From positions 1 to 62,577 of the forward strand of contig CAJXZP010000016.1 in the NCBI GenBank assembly GCA_913062955.1: DNA of 62,577 bases, in the 5' to 3' direction. A program made the translations under genes and the position numbers. Positions 8,754 through 16,960 of this stretch are shown one piece after another. Numbering within the stretch: the stretch's first letter is position 1; every line of letters starts with the position of its first letter. The notes below the pieces were generated by a model that saw nothing but the letters and a program-made list of their open reading frames with translations, had not been told where the DNA came from and did not search any database. Origin of the DNA: an uncultured Flavobacteriales bacterium (GTDB lineage Bacteria > Bacteroidota > Bacteroidia > Flavobacteriales_G > Salibacteraceae).

Positions 8754-9059
8754 ATGATAACAACAACAGCAAAACCGCCTAATTACACAGTTATTTTTAC
8801 TTCCATTCTTAAGGATGATCCGAAAGGATATCCCGAGGAAGCAGATACCATTTTTGAATTGGCACAAATACAACCGGGCTATCTCGGTATGGAATCTGCT
8901 CGAAATGAGCTGGGGATTTCGGTGTCGTATTGTCAGAGCTTGAAGGCTATAAAAGACTGGGGGCAAAATACCCGTCATCAAATTGCCAAAGAACGAGGTA
9001 AAAGTGAATTTTACGCTGCGTTTAAAACTAGAATCTGTAAAGTGGAAATGGATTATTAA
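8754..9059 (+). CDS. Antibiotic biosynthesis monooxygenase (ABM) family protein
   Basis: A 101-residue ferredoxin-like dimeric alpha-beta barrel protein. The pattern YTVIFTSIL, then QPGYLGMESARNE, then ISVSYCQSLKAIKDWGQNTRHQIAKERGKSEFY is typical of ABM-family proteins of the YqjZ-like group. Members range from small monooxygenases to heme-degrading enzymes; no heme ligand set is evident here, so the activity is unknown. It starts five bases after the aminotransferase stop and its own stop overlaps the next ATG (TAATG), so the three genes are probably cotranscribed. Confidence 0.8.
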   Translation: MITTTAKPPNYTVIFTSILKDDPKGYPEEADTIFELAQIQPGYLGMESARNELGISVSYCQSLKAIKDWGQNTRHQIAKERGKSEFYAAFKTRICKVEMDY

Positions 9060-9409
9060 TGGAATTAAATCTAATTGATCAATACTTTATTAATCAACCT
9101 CAACAAAATCAGGAGGTTTTGATTTTCTTACGTCAATTTATTTTGAATAATGATTCTCAATTTTCTGAACATTGGAAATATGGAACCCCATTTTATTATT
9201 TTAAAAATAAACCATTTTGTTATTTTCATCATAACAAAAAAAATGGACACCCGTACATTGGGCTAGTCAGGGCTATGGATTTTGAACATCCTCTTTTAGA
9301 AAGAGGAAATAGAAAAAAAATGCAAGTATTGGAATTGGACCCAAAAAAAGACTTGCCTCTGGAGGATCTCTTGGGTATATTTATGGAATTGAAATCCTTG
9401 TATTATTGA
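9059..9409 (+). CDS. DUF1801 (YdhG-like) protein
   Basis: A 116-residue cytosolic protein. The patterns LIFLRQFILNND, SEHWKYGTPFYYFKNKPFCYFHHNKK and HPYIGLVRAMDF match the DUF1801 family, whose fold is a small alpha/beta sandwich of unknown function. It is translationally coupled to the ABM gene, with an ATG sharing a base with the upstream stop. Its 3' end overlaps the convergent minus-strand gene by seven bases. Confidence 0.8.
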   Translation: MELNLIDQYFINQPQQNQEVLIFLRQFILNNDSQFSEHWKYGTPFYYFKNKPFCYFHHNKKNGHPYIGLVRAMDFEHPLLERGNRKKMQVLELDPKKDLPLEDLLGIFMELKSLYY

Positions 9410-9936
9410 GTGACTTGAATAGTAAGGTAAATGCCAAAAGCAATGTCGCCATCAATAATTAAGTCTGGGAAATCTTCTTCAAGCCCTTCTCCCGAAAAAT
9501 TACCATGAATCTCCATGAGTACATTAAATCCTTGTCCTCCCCGAAGACGAGAAATAATAAAGTCAACGGGAATAATTTGTTCCATTCCGTTTATTTCAAC
9601 TTTTAGTTCTTCCTTGAAATTTAATACTCTTTCGGTCGTTTTAATTCGTTCATCTAACCAAAGGTATTCATTGAAAAATTTGATTTGGATATCAGATCGA
9701 TCTTCTCTTTGATTGGTGCGACCAACTATACGAGCGTCCTGATTATCATAAATGATTTCAACCAAATCGAGGTTTCCGTTTACACGAACATTATTTTTTC
9801 GGTTTTCAATTAGAATAGTATCCGAGTTTACAATCGTAGATAATACCACGCGGTTGGTCGTAGTAGAATACATGCTTTGGCCGAAGCTAATTGTGGAGGC
9901 AAGCAAGGTGGCTAGGAGAATGAAATATTTTATCAT
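9403..9936 (-). CDS. Exported protein of unknown function
   Basis: A 177-residue protein with a signal peptide (about 1-19, ending SFG-Q) and a mature part rich in beta strands (NRVVLSTIVNSDTILIENR, LDLVEIIYDNQDARIVG, LDERIKTTERVLNFKEELKVEING). I do not recognise the family. The end, LIIDGDIAFGIYLTIQVTQ, looks like a beta strand of a small barrel or sandwich. It is the last gene of a five-gene minus-strand unit, three bases after the CoA-binding gene, and overlaps the convergent DUF1801 gene. Confidence 0.65.
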   Translation of the reverse strand: MIKYFILLATLLASTISFGQSMYSTTTNRVVLSTIVNSDTILIENRKNNVRVNGNLDLVEIIYDNQDARIVGRTNQREDRSDIQIKFFNEYLWLDERIKTTERVLNFKEELKVEINGMEQIIPVDFIISRLRGGQGFNVLMEIHGNFSGEGLEEDFPDLIIDGDIAFGIYLTIQVTQ

Positions 9937-9938
9937 GT

Positions 9939-10316
9939 TTATAGGTTTTTATAGGCTCCCGTTCCTAAAAGGACTAAGGTGCACGCTTCTTCAAATTTTA
10001 TTCCCGATTGCATAAGTAATTCATACAGTTCCGGATTTTCTGTACCGGGATTAAAAATGACCGTTTCTGGTTTTAATCCAATAATGTAATCATAGTACTC
10101 TGGTTGTCTTTCTGTGCCAATATATAAGGTGAGCACCTTTAAATCATTTATGACCTTAGGCCAATCCGTAAGGATGGTAGAGTTTCCGATTTGACCTTTT
10201 CTAAAACCTAAGGCTATTAATGGAAATTCATGGTACTCTAATCGATTAACTGCGATATTAGAATAACGTATTTTATTTGGTGACGCTCCTAGAACCGCAG
10301 TAACAAATGTTTCCAT
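9939..10316 (-). CDS. CoA-binding domain protein (YccU-like)
   Basis: A 125-residue Rossmann-like protein. It starts with TAVLGASPNKIRYSNIAVNRL, the nucleotide-loop pattern of the CoA-binding family, followed by FPLIALGFRKGQIG and a C-terminal GIKFEEACTLVLLGTG; the conserved cysteine before TLVLL is present. Members are small stand-alone relatives of succinyl-CoA synthetase alpha domains and their roles are not settled. Its ATG overlaps the stop of the DUF547 gene. Confidence 0.83.
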   Translation of the reverse strand: METFVTAVLGASPNKIRYSNIAVNRLEYHEFPLIALGFRKGQIGNSTILTDWPKVINDLKVLTLYIGTERQPEYYDYIIGLKPETVIFNPGTENPELYELLMQSGIKFEEACTLVLLGTGAYKNL

Positions 10317-11044
10317 TATTTAAAAGTAGCTATTTTATCGGAATACTCAATACGTGTATCTATTATGTTTTCTGGAATTATTTCGGCTCTTTTTAACCCA
10401 GCTATCACACCCGATTTTTTACCAAATTCACGTTTAAATCGTTTGATCCAAAGAGGTAAATACACGAGGTTTTTATCCAAATCGTAGTATACAAACGAAA
10501 CTAAAAATAACCTAGAGGTTTCGTTAAGTTGGGCATCCATTTTTTCGGGTTCGTAGTAGGTAACTGCATTTGCAATAGTATCATGACTATCAATAGCCAA
10601 TAATACCCGTCCATCTGGATAATTCACCCGGAGTTCTTTTTCCCATTTGGAAGCGATCAAATTTTTACCTCCTGTTATTTTACTTTTTGAGTGTAATAGG
10701 ATTTTGTATAAAATATCGTTTAAACTAAAAACACGATTTCCTACGGTAACTATTTTTTGATTTCGACACCCTTTTTTACATTCCCCATTTTGGTTGATCA
10801 ATTTTTGACTGTAAACAATATAAATATTTGCCCAAAAAGCCTGTTTCTTTAAATCGGTATCTAACTGATTGTTGAGTGTCTCAAATGCAACGATTGCCAA
10901 TTGCGTTTCATAATCCGATAGGGGTAGATTCATTTTTAGGCTCGTCATCATATCTTGAGAAATAGAGATGACATTGGTTTTTTGTGCCTGACTGGAAAGG
11001 GCAAAAAAGAATAAAAAAAGTATGGAAATTATTTTAATACGCAT
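10316..11044 (-). CDS. Exported DUF547 protein
   Basis: A 242-residue exported protein: signal peptide about 1-20 (SSQA-Q), then the DUF547 signature AFWANIYIVYSQ at about 70-80, FSLNDILYKILL, and PDGRVLLAIDSHDTIA followed by NETSRLFLVSFVYYD. DUF547 proteins are widespread in proteobacteria and Bacteroidota, have a possible papain-like ancestry and lack an established activity. A CKKGC pair at about 98-102 could form a disulfide in the periplasm. It lies ten bases after hutI and overlaps the CoA-binding gene by one base. Confidence 0.83.
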   Translation of the reverse strand: MRIKIISILFLFFFALSSQAQKTNVISISQDMMTSLKMNLPLSDYETQLAIVAFETLNNQLDTDLKKQAFWANIYIVYSQKLINQNGECKKGCRNQKIVTVGNRVFSLNDILYKILLHSKSKITGGKNLIASKWEKELRVNYPDGRVLLAIDSHDTIANAVTYYEPEKMDAQLNETSRLFLVSFVYYDLDKNLVYLPLWIKRFKREFGKKSGVIAGLKRAEIIPENIIDTRIEYSDKIATFK

Positions 11045-11053
11045 AGGTCAAAA

Positions 11054-12307
11054 CTATAGAGATTGATCGACAACTACTTGTCCATTTAGGATTAATTTAT
11101 TTACGGGGTTGACGCCAAAATAATAGGGAATAAATGCTTTGTTTTTCATCGGGTTTGTAATGATTAAGTTGGCCGTTTTACCAACGGAAATACTCCCTAG
11201 TTTATCTGATAATCCCATGGCGTAGGCCCCATTTATTGTCGCAGCTGTAATGGCTTCTTGGGGTGTCATTTTCATTTTTATGCACGCTGTCGAAACCACA
11301 AAGTTCATATTGCCAGAAGGGGTGGATCCTGGGTTAAAATCTGTTGCCAGTGCAACGGGAATGTTTTTGGCCATCAATTCCTTTGCGGGTCCGTAAGGAA
11401 TACTCAAAAAATAGGAACATGAAGGTAATAGCGTAGGTATGGTTTTACTATTTTCTAAAAAAGTATAATCGCTTTGCGCCATAACCTCTAGGTGGTCCAC
11501 AGATAAAGCATCGTGCTTAATACTCGCTTCAACCCCTCCAATACTGTTAAATTGATTGACATGTGTTTTGGGAATTAACCCGTGTTTTACCCCTGCTTCA
11601 AGTACTCTGTGAGTATGGGCTACCGTGAAGTACCCCTTCTCGCAAAAAATGTCTATGTATTCCGCCAGACCTTGTTTTGCCACAGCTGGAATCATTTCGT
11701 TCACCACTAGATCAATATATCCATCCGGATCATTTTTATATTTCTCCGGGAAAGCATGGGCTCCTAAAAAGGTACTTTTGATGGTTATCGGGTGGTTATC
11801 TTTCAGTTTGGCTACCACACGTAACATTTTTAATTCGGTATCTACTGTTAAACCGTACCCACTTTTTATTTCAACGGCTCCTGTTCCTAACACCATAATT
11901 TCATTCAGGCGTTGATATGCGTCTGAATAAAGTTCTTCCTCTGAGGCGGTTGACATACGTTTAGCCGAATTCAAAATTCCACCTCCCCGATTGGCAATTT
12001 CTTCGTAGGACATTCCATTAATTCGATCTTCAAATTCTTGAGACCTGTCACCCGCATATACCAGATGGGTATGCGAATCACACCAAGCAGGTAATACTAA
12101 TTTGTTGGTAGCATCAATTTCTTGGTCAAAATCTTCTTTGGGACAGGCATTCATTTCTCCATATCCAGAGATCAAACCATTGCTAATAGTTACGTAAGCA
12201 TTGGATAATGAAGGTGATTTGTCCATTTCTAACCCCTTAACGACCTCCTGGTTTTTAGGGTTTAATTGGAGAAGTGAGTGGATGTTCTTTATAAGAATAT
12301 TATTCAT
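11054..12307 (-). CDS. hutI: Imidazolonepropionase
   Basis: A 417-residue amidohydrolase that hydrolyses 4-imidazolone-5-propionate to N-formimino-L-glutamate, the third step of histidine degradation. Metal ligands are visible as HTH in CDSHTHLVYAGDR, the histidine in TFLGAHAFP, HVNQFN/VDHLEVM and the aspartate of LATDFNPGS; length is normal for HutI. No hutH, hutU or hutG lies in the window, so the rest of the pathway must be elsewhere. It overlaps the preceding small membrane gene by eight bases, and the operon continues downstream to 9403. Confidence 0.95.
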   Translation of the reverse strand: MNNILIKNIHSLLQLNPKNQEVVKGLEMDKSPSLSNAYVTISNGLISGYGEMNACPKEDFDQEIDATNKLVLPAWCDSHTHLVYAGDRSQEFEDRINGMSYEEIANRGGGILNSAKRMSTASEEELYSDAYQRLNEIMVLGTGAVEIKSGYGLTVDTELKMLRVVAKLKDNHPITIKSTFLGAHAFPEKYKNDPDGYIDLVVNEMIPAVAKQGLAEYIDIFCEKGYFTVAHTHRVLEAGVKHGLIPKTHVNQFNSIGGVEASIKHDALSVDHLEVMAQSDYTFLENSKTIPTLLPSCSYFLSIPYGPAKELMAKNIPVALATDFNPGSTPSGNMNFVVSTACIKMKMTPQEAITAATINGAYAMGLSDKLGSISVGKTANLIITNPMKNKAFIPYYFGVNPVNKLILNGQVVVDQSL

Positions 12308-12527
12308 TTTTAGTGTCTTTTAAAAGATGATAAATATGAAGAAGAATTAATCCTCCGTTGAAAACAATTACGGGATACGCATTGTTTAACATAAATCCAT
12401 AAGCCATAAAAAATACAGCTCCAGTCATATTAATTAATCGAATTTTCTTTACCTCTTTATATAAAAAGGATATAAAAACAATGATTGATGCGATGTAGCC
12501 GACCCCATCGGTTAGCGTTATTTCCAT
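12300..12527 (-). CDS. Small three-helix membrane protein, YgjV/SemiSWEET-like
   Basis: A 75-residue protein with three predicted membrane helices (about 8-24, 32-47, 50-68). The pattern VGYIASIIVFISFLYKEVKKI, then INMTGAVFFMAYGFML, then VFNGGLILLHIYHL resembles half of an E. coli YgjV protein and the three-helix SemiSWEET sugar transporters of the MtN3-like clan, including an asparagine in the third helix. A transported substrate is not predictable. It is first in the hutI operon and overlaps hutI by eight bases, which suggests a link to histidine or imidazolone handling by context only. Confidence 0.72.
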   Translation of the reverse strand: MEITLTDGVGYIASIIVFISFLYKEVKKIRLINMTGAVFFMAYGFMLNNAYPVIVFNGGLILLHIYHLLKDTKNE

Positions 12528-12565
12528 ATTTATTTTTTACCCCTTAGAAGGGGGGACGAAAGTAC

Positions 12566-12573
12566 CAAAAATA
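12566..12573 (-). promoter_or_regulatory. TAnnTTTG element before the hutI operon
   Basis: The minus strand reads TATTTTTG here, 38 bases before the first ATG. No TTG lies at the right distance upstream. A short CCCCT/AGGGG hairpin (12541-12554) falls in the predicted leader close to the start and may affect translation. Confidence 0.45.
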
Positions 12574-12652
12574 GGACGTATTACTTTTAAGAATTTGGTA
12601 TAATTCCATTGAAAAATGAATGATCTAAATTCAAAAAAATTACTTTTATGTC

Positions 12653-13570
12653 ATGAAAAGAGCATTGGTAATTTCAGGAGGCGGAGCAAAGGGAGCATGG
12701 GCCGGTGGTGTGGCGGAATACCTCATTAAAGAACGGGGATATAACTATACGCTAGGAGTGGGTTCATCTACAGGAAGTATTTTATTGCCCCACTTAATTT
12801 TGGGAGAAGTGGATATTATTAAACATATCTATACCCATGTAAGAACCAAAGATATTTTCACCAATAATCCATTTATTATTCAGAATAAAAATGGGGATTT
12901 TAACGTGAAATTGAATCATTTTAATATTATAAAATCCTTCCTAAGTAGTGCTCCTACTTTTGGCGATAGTCACCGGTTATTGAGGTTGTTACGAAGAAAT
13001 ATTACGTTGGAGCAGTATCAGAAAATTAAGGAAATTGGGAAAGAGGTCATAGTGACGGTGAGTAACTTGACTACACAAACCATTGAATTTAAGTCGTCTA
13101 ATAAAGAGAAATACGCTGATTTTGTAGATTGGATTTGGGGTTCTTCAAATTATGTTCCTTTTATGAGTATCCTGTATAAAAATGGGTATGAATATGCCGA
13201 TGGTGGGTTTGCGACTATTTTGCCTATTAGAGCAGCTATTGATATGGGTGAAATTGATGAGGTGGATGTTATCGTGTTAAGTCCCAAAGTTCAGGAAAAA
13301 AAACTACCAAAATCGACTAATGCGTTTCAAACTTTGTCCAAAGTATTCGATATTTCTATGAATCATAGTTTTAATAAAGATGTGATGCTAGGTCAATTGC
13401 AAGGGTTGACCGATAAAATAAACGTGAATATTTATTACACGCCAGATTTGCTAACGGAATACCCTTTGGTTTTTGATCCTGCTACCATGAAGAATTGGTG
13501 GGAATTAGGGTATGAATATGCCAAGAATAATGAACCAGACCAATTCTGTCATAAAGAAGAAGGGTGTTAA
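12653..13570 (+). CDS. Patatin-like phospholipase
   Basis: A 305-residue cytosolic lipid acyl hydrolase of the patatin family. The oxyanion motif SGGGAKG spans residues 8-14, the nucleophile elbow GSSTG gives Ser39, and the catalytic aspartate is Asp183 in YADGGFA, so the Ser-Asp dyad is complete. No signal peptide or membrane segment is present. Such proteins cleave phospholipids or other acyl esters. The gene stands alone and ends exactly where the convergent sugar transferase ends. Confidence 0.9.
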   Translation: MKRALVISGGGAKGAWAGGVAEYLIKERGYNYTLGVGSSTGSILLPHLILGEVDIIKHIYTHVRTKDIFTNNPFIIQNKNGDFNVKLNHFNIIKSFLSSAPTFGDSHRLLRLLRRNITLEQYQKIKEIGKEVIVTVSNLTTQTIEFKSSNKEKYADFVDWIWGSSNYVPFMSILYKNGYEYADGGFATILPIRAAIDMGEIDEVDVIVLSPKVQEKKLPKSTNAFQTLSKVFDISMNHSFNKDVMLGQLQGLTDKINVNIYYTPDLLTEYPLVFDPATMKNWWELGYEYAKNNEPDQFCHKEEGC

Positions 13571-14992
13571 TTATTTCCCTTTCCCTTTTAGTACAATCAA
13601 TATGGTATAAATGAGGATTTTTAAATCCACCAATAAGGACATGTTTTCAATGTAAAGGATATCGTAATTTAACCTACGAACCATTTCATCTACGTTTTCG
13701 GCATAGCCATATTTAACTTGGCCCCAGCTCGTAATTCCAGGTTTTACTTTTTGTAAGTGGGAGTATTGGGGAGCTCTTTCTTTAATTAATGTAATATAGT
13801 ATTGTCTTTCTGGTCGGGGGCCTACAATGGACATGTTCCCAATTAAAACATTATAGAACTGCGGTATTTCGTCTAATCTGGATTTTCGAAGAAACCTTCC
13901 GAAGGTGGTAATTCTAGGGTCATGATCACTGGATAACAGAGGACCGTTCTTTTCAGAATTCAGAAACATGGATCTGAACTTATAAATACGGAATGGATTA
14001 CCATGATGTCCAATTCGTTCTTGCGAATAAATAATAGGCCCTTTAGATCCAAATTTGACAATTAACCCAATCAAAAAATACAAAGGGAAGAATAAAGTAA
14101 GTACACTGATGGATACCGAAAAATCAAAGACCCGTTTCAGTGATTGTTGCCACGAAGGCATAATTTCCTTTCGAATATCGATTAAGGGAGCCCCAAAAAT
14201 AGAAGTCATTCTTACCTGACCAGTCAGGATCGTATACATATCGGGAATTATTTTTATATCCACGTATTCTTCATCAAGGACAGAAATTATTTCTTCAATT
14301 TTGTGATGTTCCGATGGTTCAATGGCTATGATGACTTCTTCTATTTTGTTTTCCTGTATTATAGTATGTACATTTTTTAGATGGCCTAAATGTGTGACGC
14401 TACCTTGTAATAAATGTTCCGTATTTCCATTTACGTTTACAAAACCTTTAATCATAAATCCACTCGATCTTTTGGCTTCTTCTAATTCATTGAATAGCTT
14501 AAGCGCATTTTCGTTACCTCCCACAATTAGTGTACTAAAACCAATTTGACGGTTATGAATTTTGTGTACGGTTCTGCTAACTAGGAAATATCGTAAAATA
14601 AATGTAGAAAGGAATTGTAACGTAAATAACACAAAAAACGAAGTGTAATAGCTTCGGTAATTTGGGATTTCATCATCTAAGATAATAATGAAAAACAAAA
14701 AGACCACGCCAATAAGAGTTTGAAATAGCGTAATAGACAGCTCGAATAAACGAGATTTTTTGAATGGGTTTTGATAATAACCGGTAACGTAATAAAAAAG
14801 GACCCAGAATAATGGAATCAACAATAAACCTAAATAAAACTGATTATCGAATGTAATCGGAATGGGCTCCTCAAATTTTAAGGGTTCCAAGTATTTTTTG
14901 CGGAACACAAAAAATGCCACCCACGTAAATGAAGCCGCTAACAAATCGGCAAACAAGTACTTAAATAATTCCTTTCGTTTGTTTAGGCTCAC
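13571..14992 (-). CDS. Undecaprenyl-phosphate sugar-1-phosphate transferase
   Basis: A 473-residue polyprenyl glycosylphosphotransferase that starts exopolysaccharide or O-antigen-type glycan assembly by loading a sugar-1-phosphate on undecaprenyl phosphate at the inner membrane. Four or five N-terminal membrane helices (to about 145), a CoA-binding-like domain (STLIVGGNENALKLFNELE onward), then a further helix and the catalytic bacterial sugar transferase domain from about 290: YSQERIGHHGNPFRIYKFRSM, KSRLDEIPQFYNVLIGNMSIVGPRP, KPGITSWGQV. The layout is that of WcaJ/PssY-type enzymes; the sugar is not predictable. It overlaps the upstream lipoprotein gene by four bases. No further capsule genes adjoin. 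Confidence 0.92.
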   Translation of the reverse strand: MSLNKRKELFKYLFADLLAASFTWVAFFVFRKKYLEPLKFEEPIPITFDNQFYLGLLLIPLFWVLFYYVTGYYQNPFKKSRLFELSITLFQTLIGVVFLFFIIILDDEIPNYRSYYTSFFVLFTLQFLSTFILRYFLVSRTVHKIHNRQIGFSTLIVGGNENALKLFNELEEAKRSSGFMIKGFVNVNGNTEHLLQGSVTHLGHLKNVHTIIQENKIEEVIIAIEPSEHHKIEEIISVLDEEYVDIKIIPDMYTILTGQVRMTSIFGAPLIDIRKEIMPSWQQSLKRVFDFSVSISVLTLFFPLYFLIGLIVKFGSKGPIIYSQERIGHHGNPFRIYKFRSMFLNSEKNGPLLSSDHDPRITTFGRFLRKSRLDEIPQFYNVLIGNMSIVGPRPERQYYITLIKERAPQYSHLQKVKPGITSWGQVKYGYAENVDEMVRRLNYDILYIENMSLLVDLKILIYTILIVLKGKGK

Positions 14993-15873
14993 TGTAGGGT
15001 ATTTACAACTTTCGTATTATCTAAATATATATATCCTTCAGGATTACCCGTAGTATACGTTGCGGTAAAGCTAAGTCCAAAACCAGAGGCCTGAACTCTT
15101 CCCAAAAAAGAATCTGTCAAATCGATATAAATATGTTTCCATTTCATTTCCCCTTCTTCAACCGTTGACCTTAAGGTCAGAAATCGAATCTGAGTTAACG
15201 CAGTCCCAGGTTCAGAAATAAGCCCATACACTGTAAACTCTTGGTTACACTTATAATCCATTTCTAAATATATAGGAAGGGATGAGGTGGTAGGAACCAT
15301 AAATAAACTCTTGGTAAAGGCACTAAATTCCGTTTGACTACTTGTAAGTGTGGCAAACCCGGCATATCCTTCAATATAATTGGGTTGATCTGTTACTTTA
15401 GTTCTTTCCAATGCAACATCGCTATAGGGAGTGGTGTCTAATTTAATAACTACATCTTCGAAATTTTCAATAAAGGAAATTCCAGTTTCAGGATAGTATC
15501 TAATGGAAGGTGTAATAAATGCCGTATCCAAAGGTTTTAGTTCTATCGTACTCGTCCAAGGTTGGTAAAATGGGTAGGCCTCACGAGTAGCCGAAATTCC
15601 ATTTAGTTTTATACCTGCTCTGACGGATATATTTTGGATACCTTCAGCGGTAATCGCAACGGTAGCAGGTAACTCAAAAACGCCAAGCAAATTTTCGTTA
15701 TTGTAAACCCAAGCATCCGTAATAGCTGTTCCCCCATTACCAACTGTACTAATGTTTTCGTATCGAAAATCGATAGCGTTTATATGAACGTATGTTGGAG
15801 CAGTCTCCCTTTTCCCTTTACAGGAAAAAAGAAAGGGGATTATTAGAATAATCCCGAGTGTGATTTTATACAT
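14989..15873 (-). CDS. Lipoprotein of unknown function
   Basis: A 294-residue protein with a lipoprotein signal peptide (lipobox LFSC, Cys17). The mature part is beta-rich: about 25-110 resembles a small Ig-like or carboxypeptidase-regulatory fold (AWVYNNENLLGVFELPATVAI), and about 125-294 resembles a jelly-roll binding module ending in YIYLDNTKVVNTLQ. I do not recognise the family. Its stop overlaps the ATG of the sugar transferase gene by four bases, so the two are translationally coupled, which hints at a surface-glycan role (inference). Confidence 0.7.
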   Translation of the reverse strand: MYKITLGIILIIPFLFSCKGKRETAPTYVHINAIDFRYENISTVGNGGTAITDAWVYNNENLLGVFELPATVAITAEGIQNISVRAGIKLNGISATREAYPFYQPWTSTIELKPLDTAFITPSIRYYPETGISFIENFEDVVIKLDTTPYSDVALERTKVTDQPNYIEGYAGFATLTSSQTEFSAFTKSLFMVPTTSSLPIYLEMDYKCNQEFTVYGLISEPGTALTQIRFLTLRSTVEEGEMKWKHIYIDLTDSFLGRVQASGFGLSFTATYTTGNPEGYIYLDNTKVVNTLQ

Positions 15874-16181
15874 TTATTAACTTATGTGACCCACAAATAT
15901 AGTGTTCTTTGTAACGAACTATTCTGTCATTAATTGTATTGATTTAAGAAAAATATTATTATTTTTTTTTGCGTGTTTTAATGGGTTGTAAGTGAGTATT
16001 ATATAAGGATTACGAAATGTGTGAAAATTCCTAAAACCGAGCGTGTTGATTTCAAATATGTGAACGAACTGCTTCTTTTATAGATTATTCTTAAAAGTGG
16101 AAACAATCTTTGTATTGCCTTTTTTGGGTGAAAAAATGTCTTTATTATTGGCTTCCAATAATAAGAGAAAACCAGAACAGA
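15874..16181. other. Gene-free stretch of about 300 bases
   Basis: This divergent intergenic region holds the TAnnTTTG element for the lipoprotein gene at one end, an uninterrupted T run around 15960-15970, and nothing else that I can identify. No tRNA, strong hairpin or conserved open frame is visible. Confidence 0.5.
15894..15901 (-). promoter_or_regulatory. TAnnTTTG element before the lipoprotein/sugar transferase pair
   Basis: The minus strand reads TATATTTG, 20 bases before the ATG at 15873. No TTG at the expected upstream distance was found. Confidence 0.45.
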
Positions 16182-16847
16182 ATGCTTAGAGAAGATACCA
16201 TGAAAATGAAAGGTGCCAGAAGAAAAATGGTACTAGAGGTTAAAGAGATGTTAACCAGAGTAGGAGTGGAAGATCAAAGTGTATTAGATGCCCTTATGGC
16301 TGTGCCTAGACATCAGTTTTTTGAAAGTGCTTTTGATGTGAATTTCACGTATCAAAACAATGCTTTTTCAATTGGGGCGGGTCAAACTATTTCTCAGCCG
16401 TTTATTGTGGCATTGCAAACCCACCTTTTAGATTTAAAGAAAAGGGATAAAGTTTTGGAAATTGGTACTGGTTCAGGCTATCAAGCGGCTGTATTATTAG
16501 AAAAAGGAGCCCGTTTATATACCATTGAAAGACAGAAACAGTTGTATGATAAAACCATTAAATTGTTGCCTAAAATGGGGTATAATCCAAATTTCTTTTA
16601 CGGAGATGGATATAAAGGTAAACCAGAATTTGCTCCGTTTGATAAAATAATTATCACTGCCGGAGCTCCATTCGTTCCACCTTTATTATTGGAACAATTA
16701 AAAGTGGGAGGTATTATGGTGATTCCTATCGGAGAGACCCAGAAGCAAATCATGTATAAAATCACAAAGGTTTCGGAAACGGAGACAGAAACAGAGAATT
16801 GTGGAGCGTGTAGTTTTGTCCCAATGTTACCTAAGGTTGAAAGATGA
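16182..16847 (+). CDS. pcm: Protein-L-isoaspartate O-methyltransferase
   Basis: A 221-residue S-adenosylmethionine-dependent methyltransferase that repairs isoaspartyl residues in damaged proteins. The characteristic sequences are VPRHQFF, IGAGQTISQPFIVA, the SAM-binding VLEIGTGSGYQAAVL, and GGIMVIPIG. ATG 16182 is chosen because family alignments begin around this point; ATG 16200 is also possible, and the frame extends upstream only through a TTG at 16110 with no supporting similarity. The acidic TETETEN run near the end is unusual. It stands alone in front of the CsgG gene. Confidence 0.93.
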   Translation: MLREDTMKMKGARRKMVLEVKEMLTRVGVEDQSVLDALMAVPRHQFFESAFDVNFTYQNNAFSIGAGQTISQPFIVALQTHLLDLKKRDKVLEIGTGSGYQAAVLLEKGARLYTIERQKQLYDKTIKLLPKMGYNPNFFYGDGYKGKPEFAPFDKIIITAGAPFVPPLLLEQLKVGGIMVIPIGETQKQIMYKITKVSETETETENCGACSFVPMLPKVER

Positions 16848-16907
16848 CTTTGCTGAATTCGATCTATCTACCTTGTTGTTAGTTGTTTATGTAGTTTGTT
16901 AATTTCA

Positions 16908-16937
16908 TTGACTTTTGGCACAAGTATTGTAAATTTG
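16908..16937 (+). promoter_or_regulatory. Promoter of the CsgG-domain gene
   Basis: TTG at 16908-16910, a 19-base spacer, then TAAATTTG at 16930-16937 fully match the Bacteroidota consensus; the ATG follows 23 bases later. Confidence 0.75.
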
Positions 16938-16960
16938 GTTCAAACTAAAAAAAACATATT

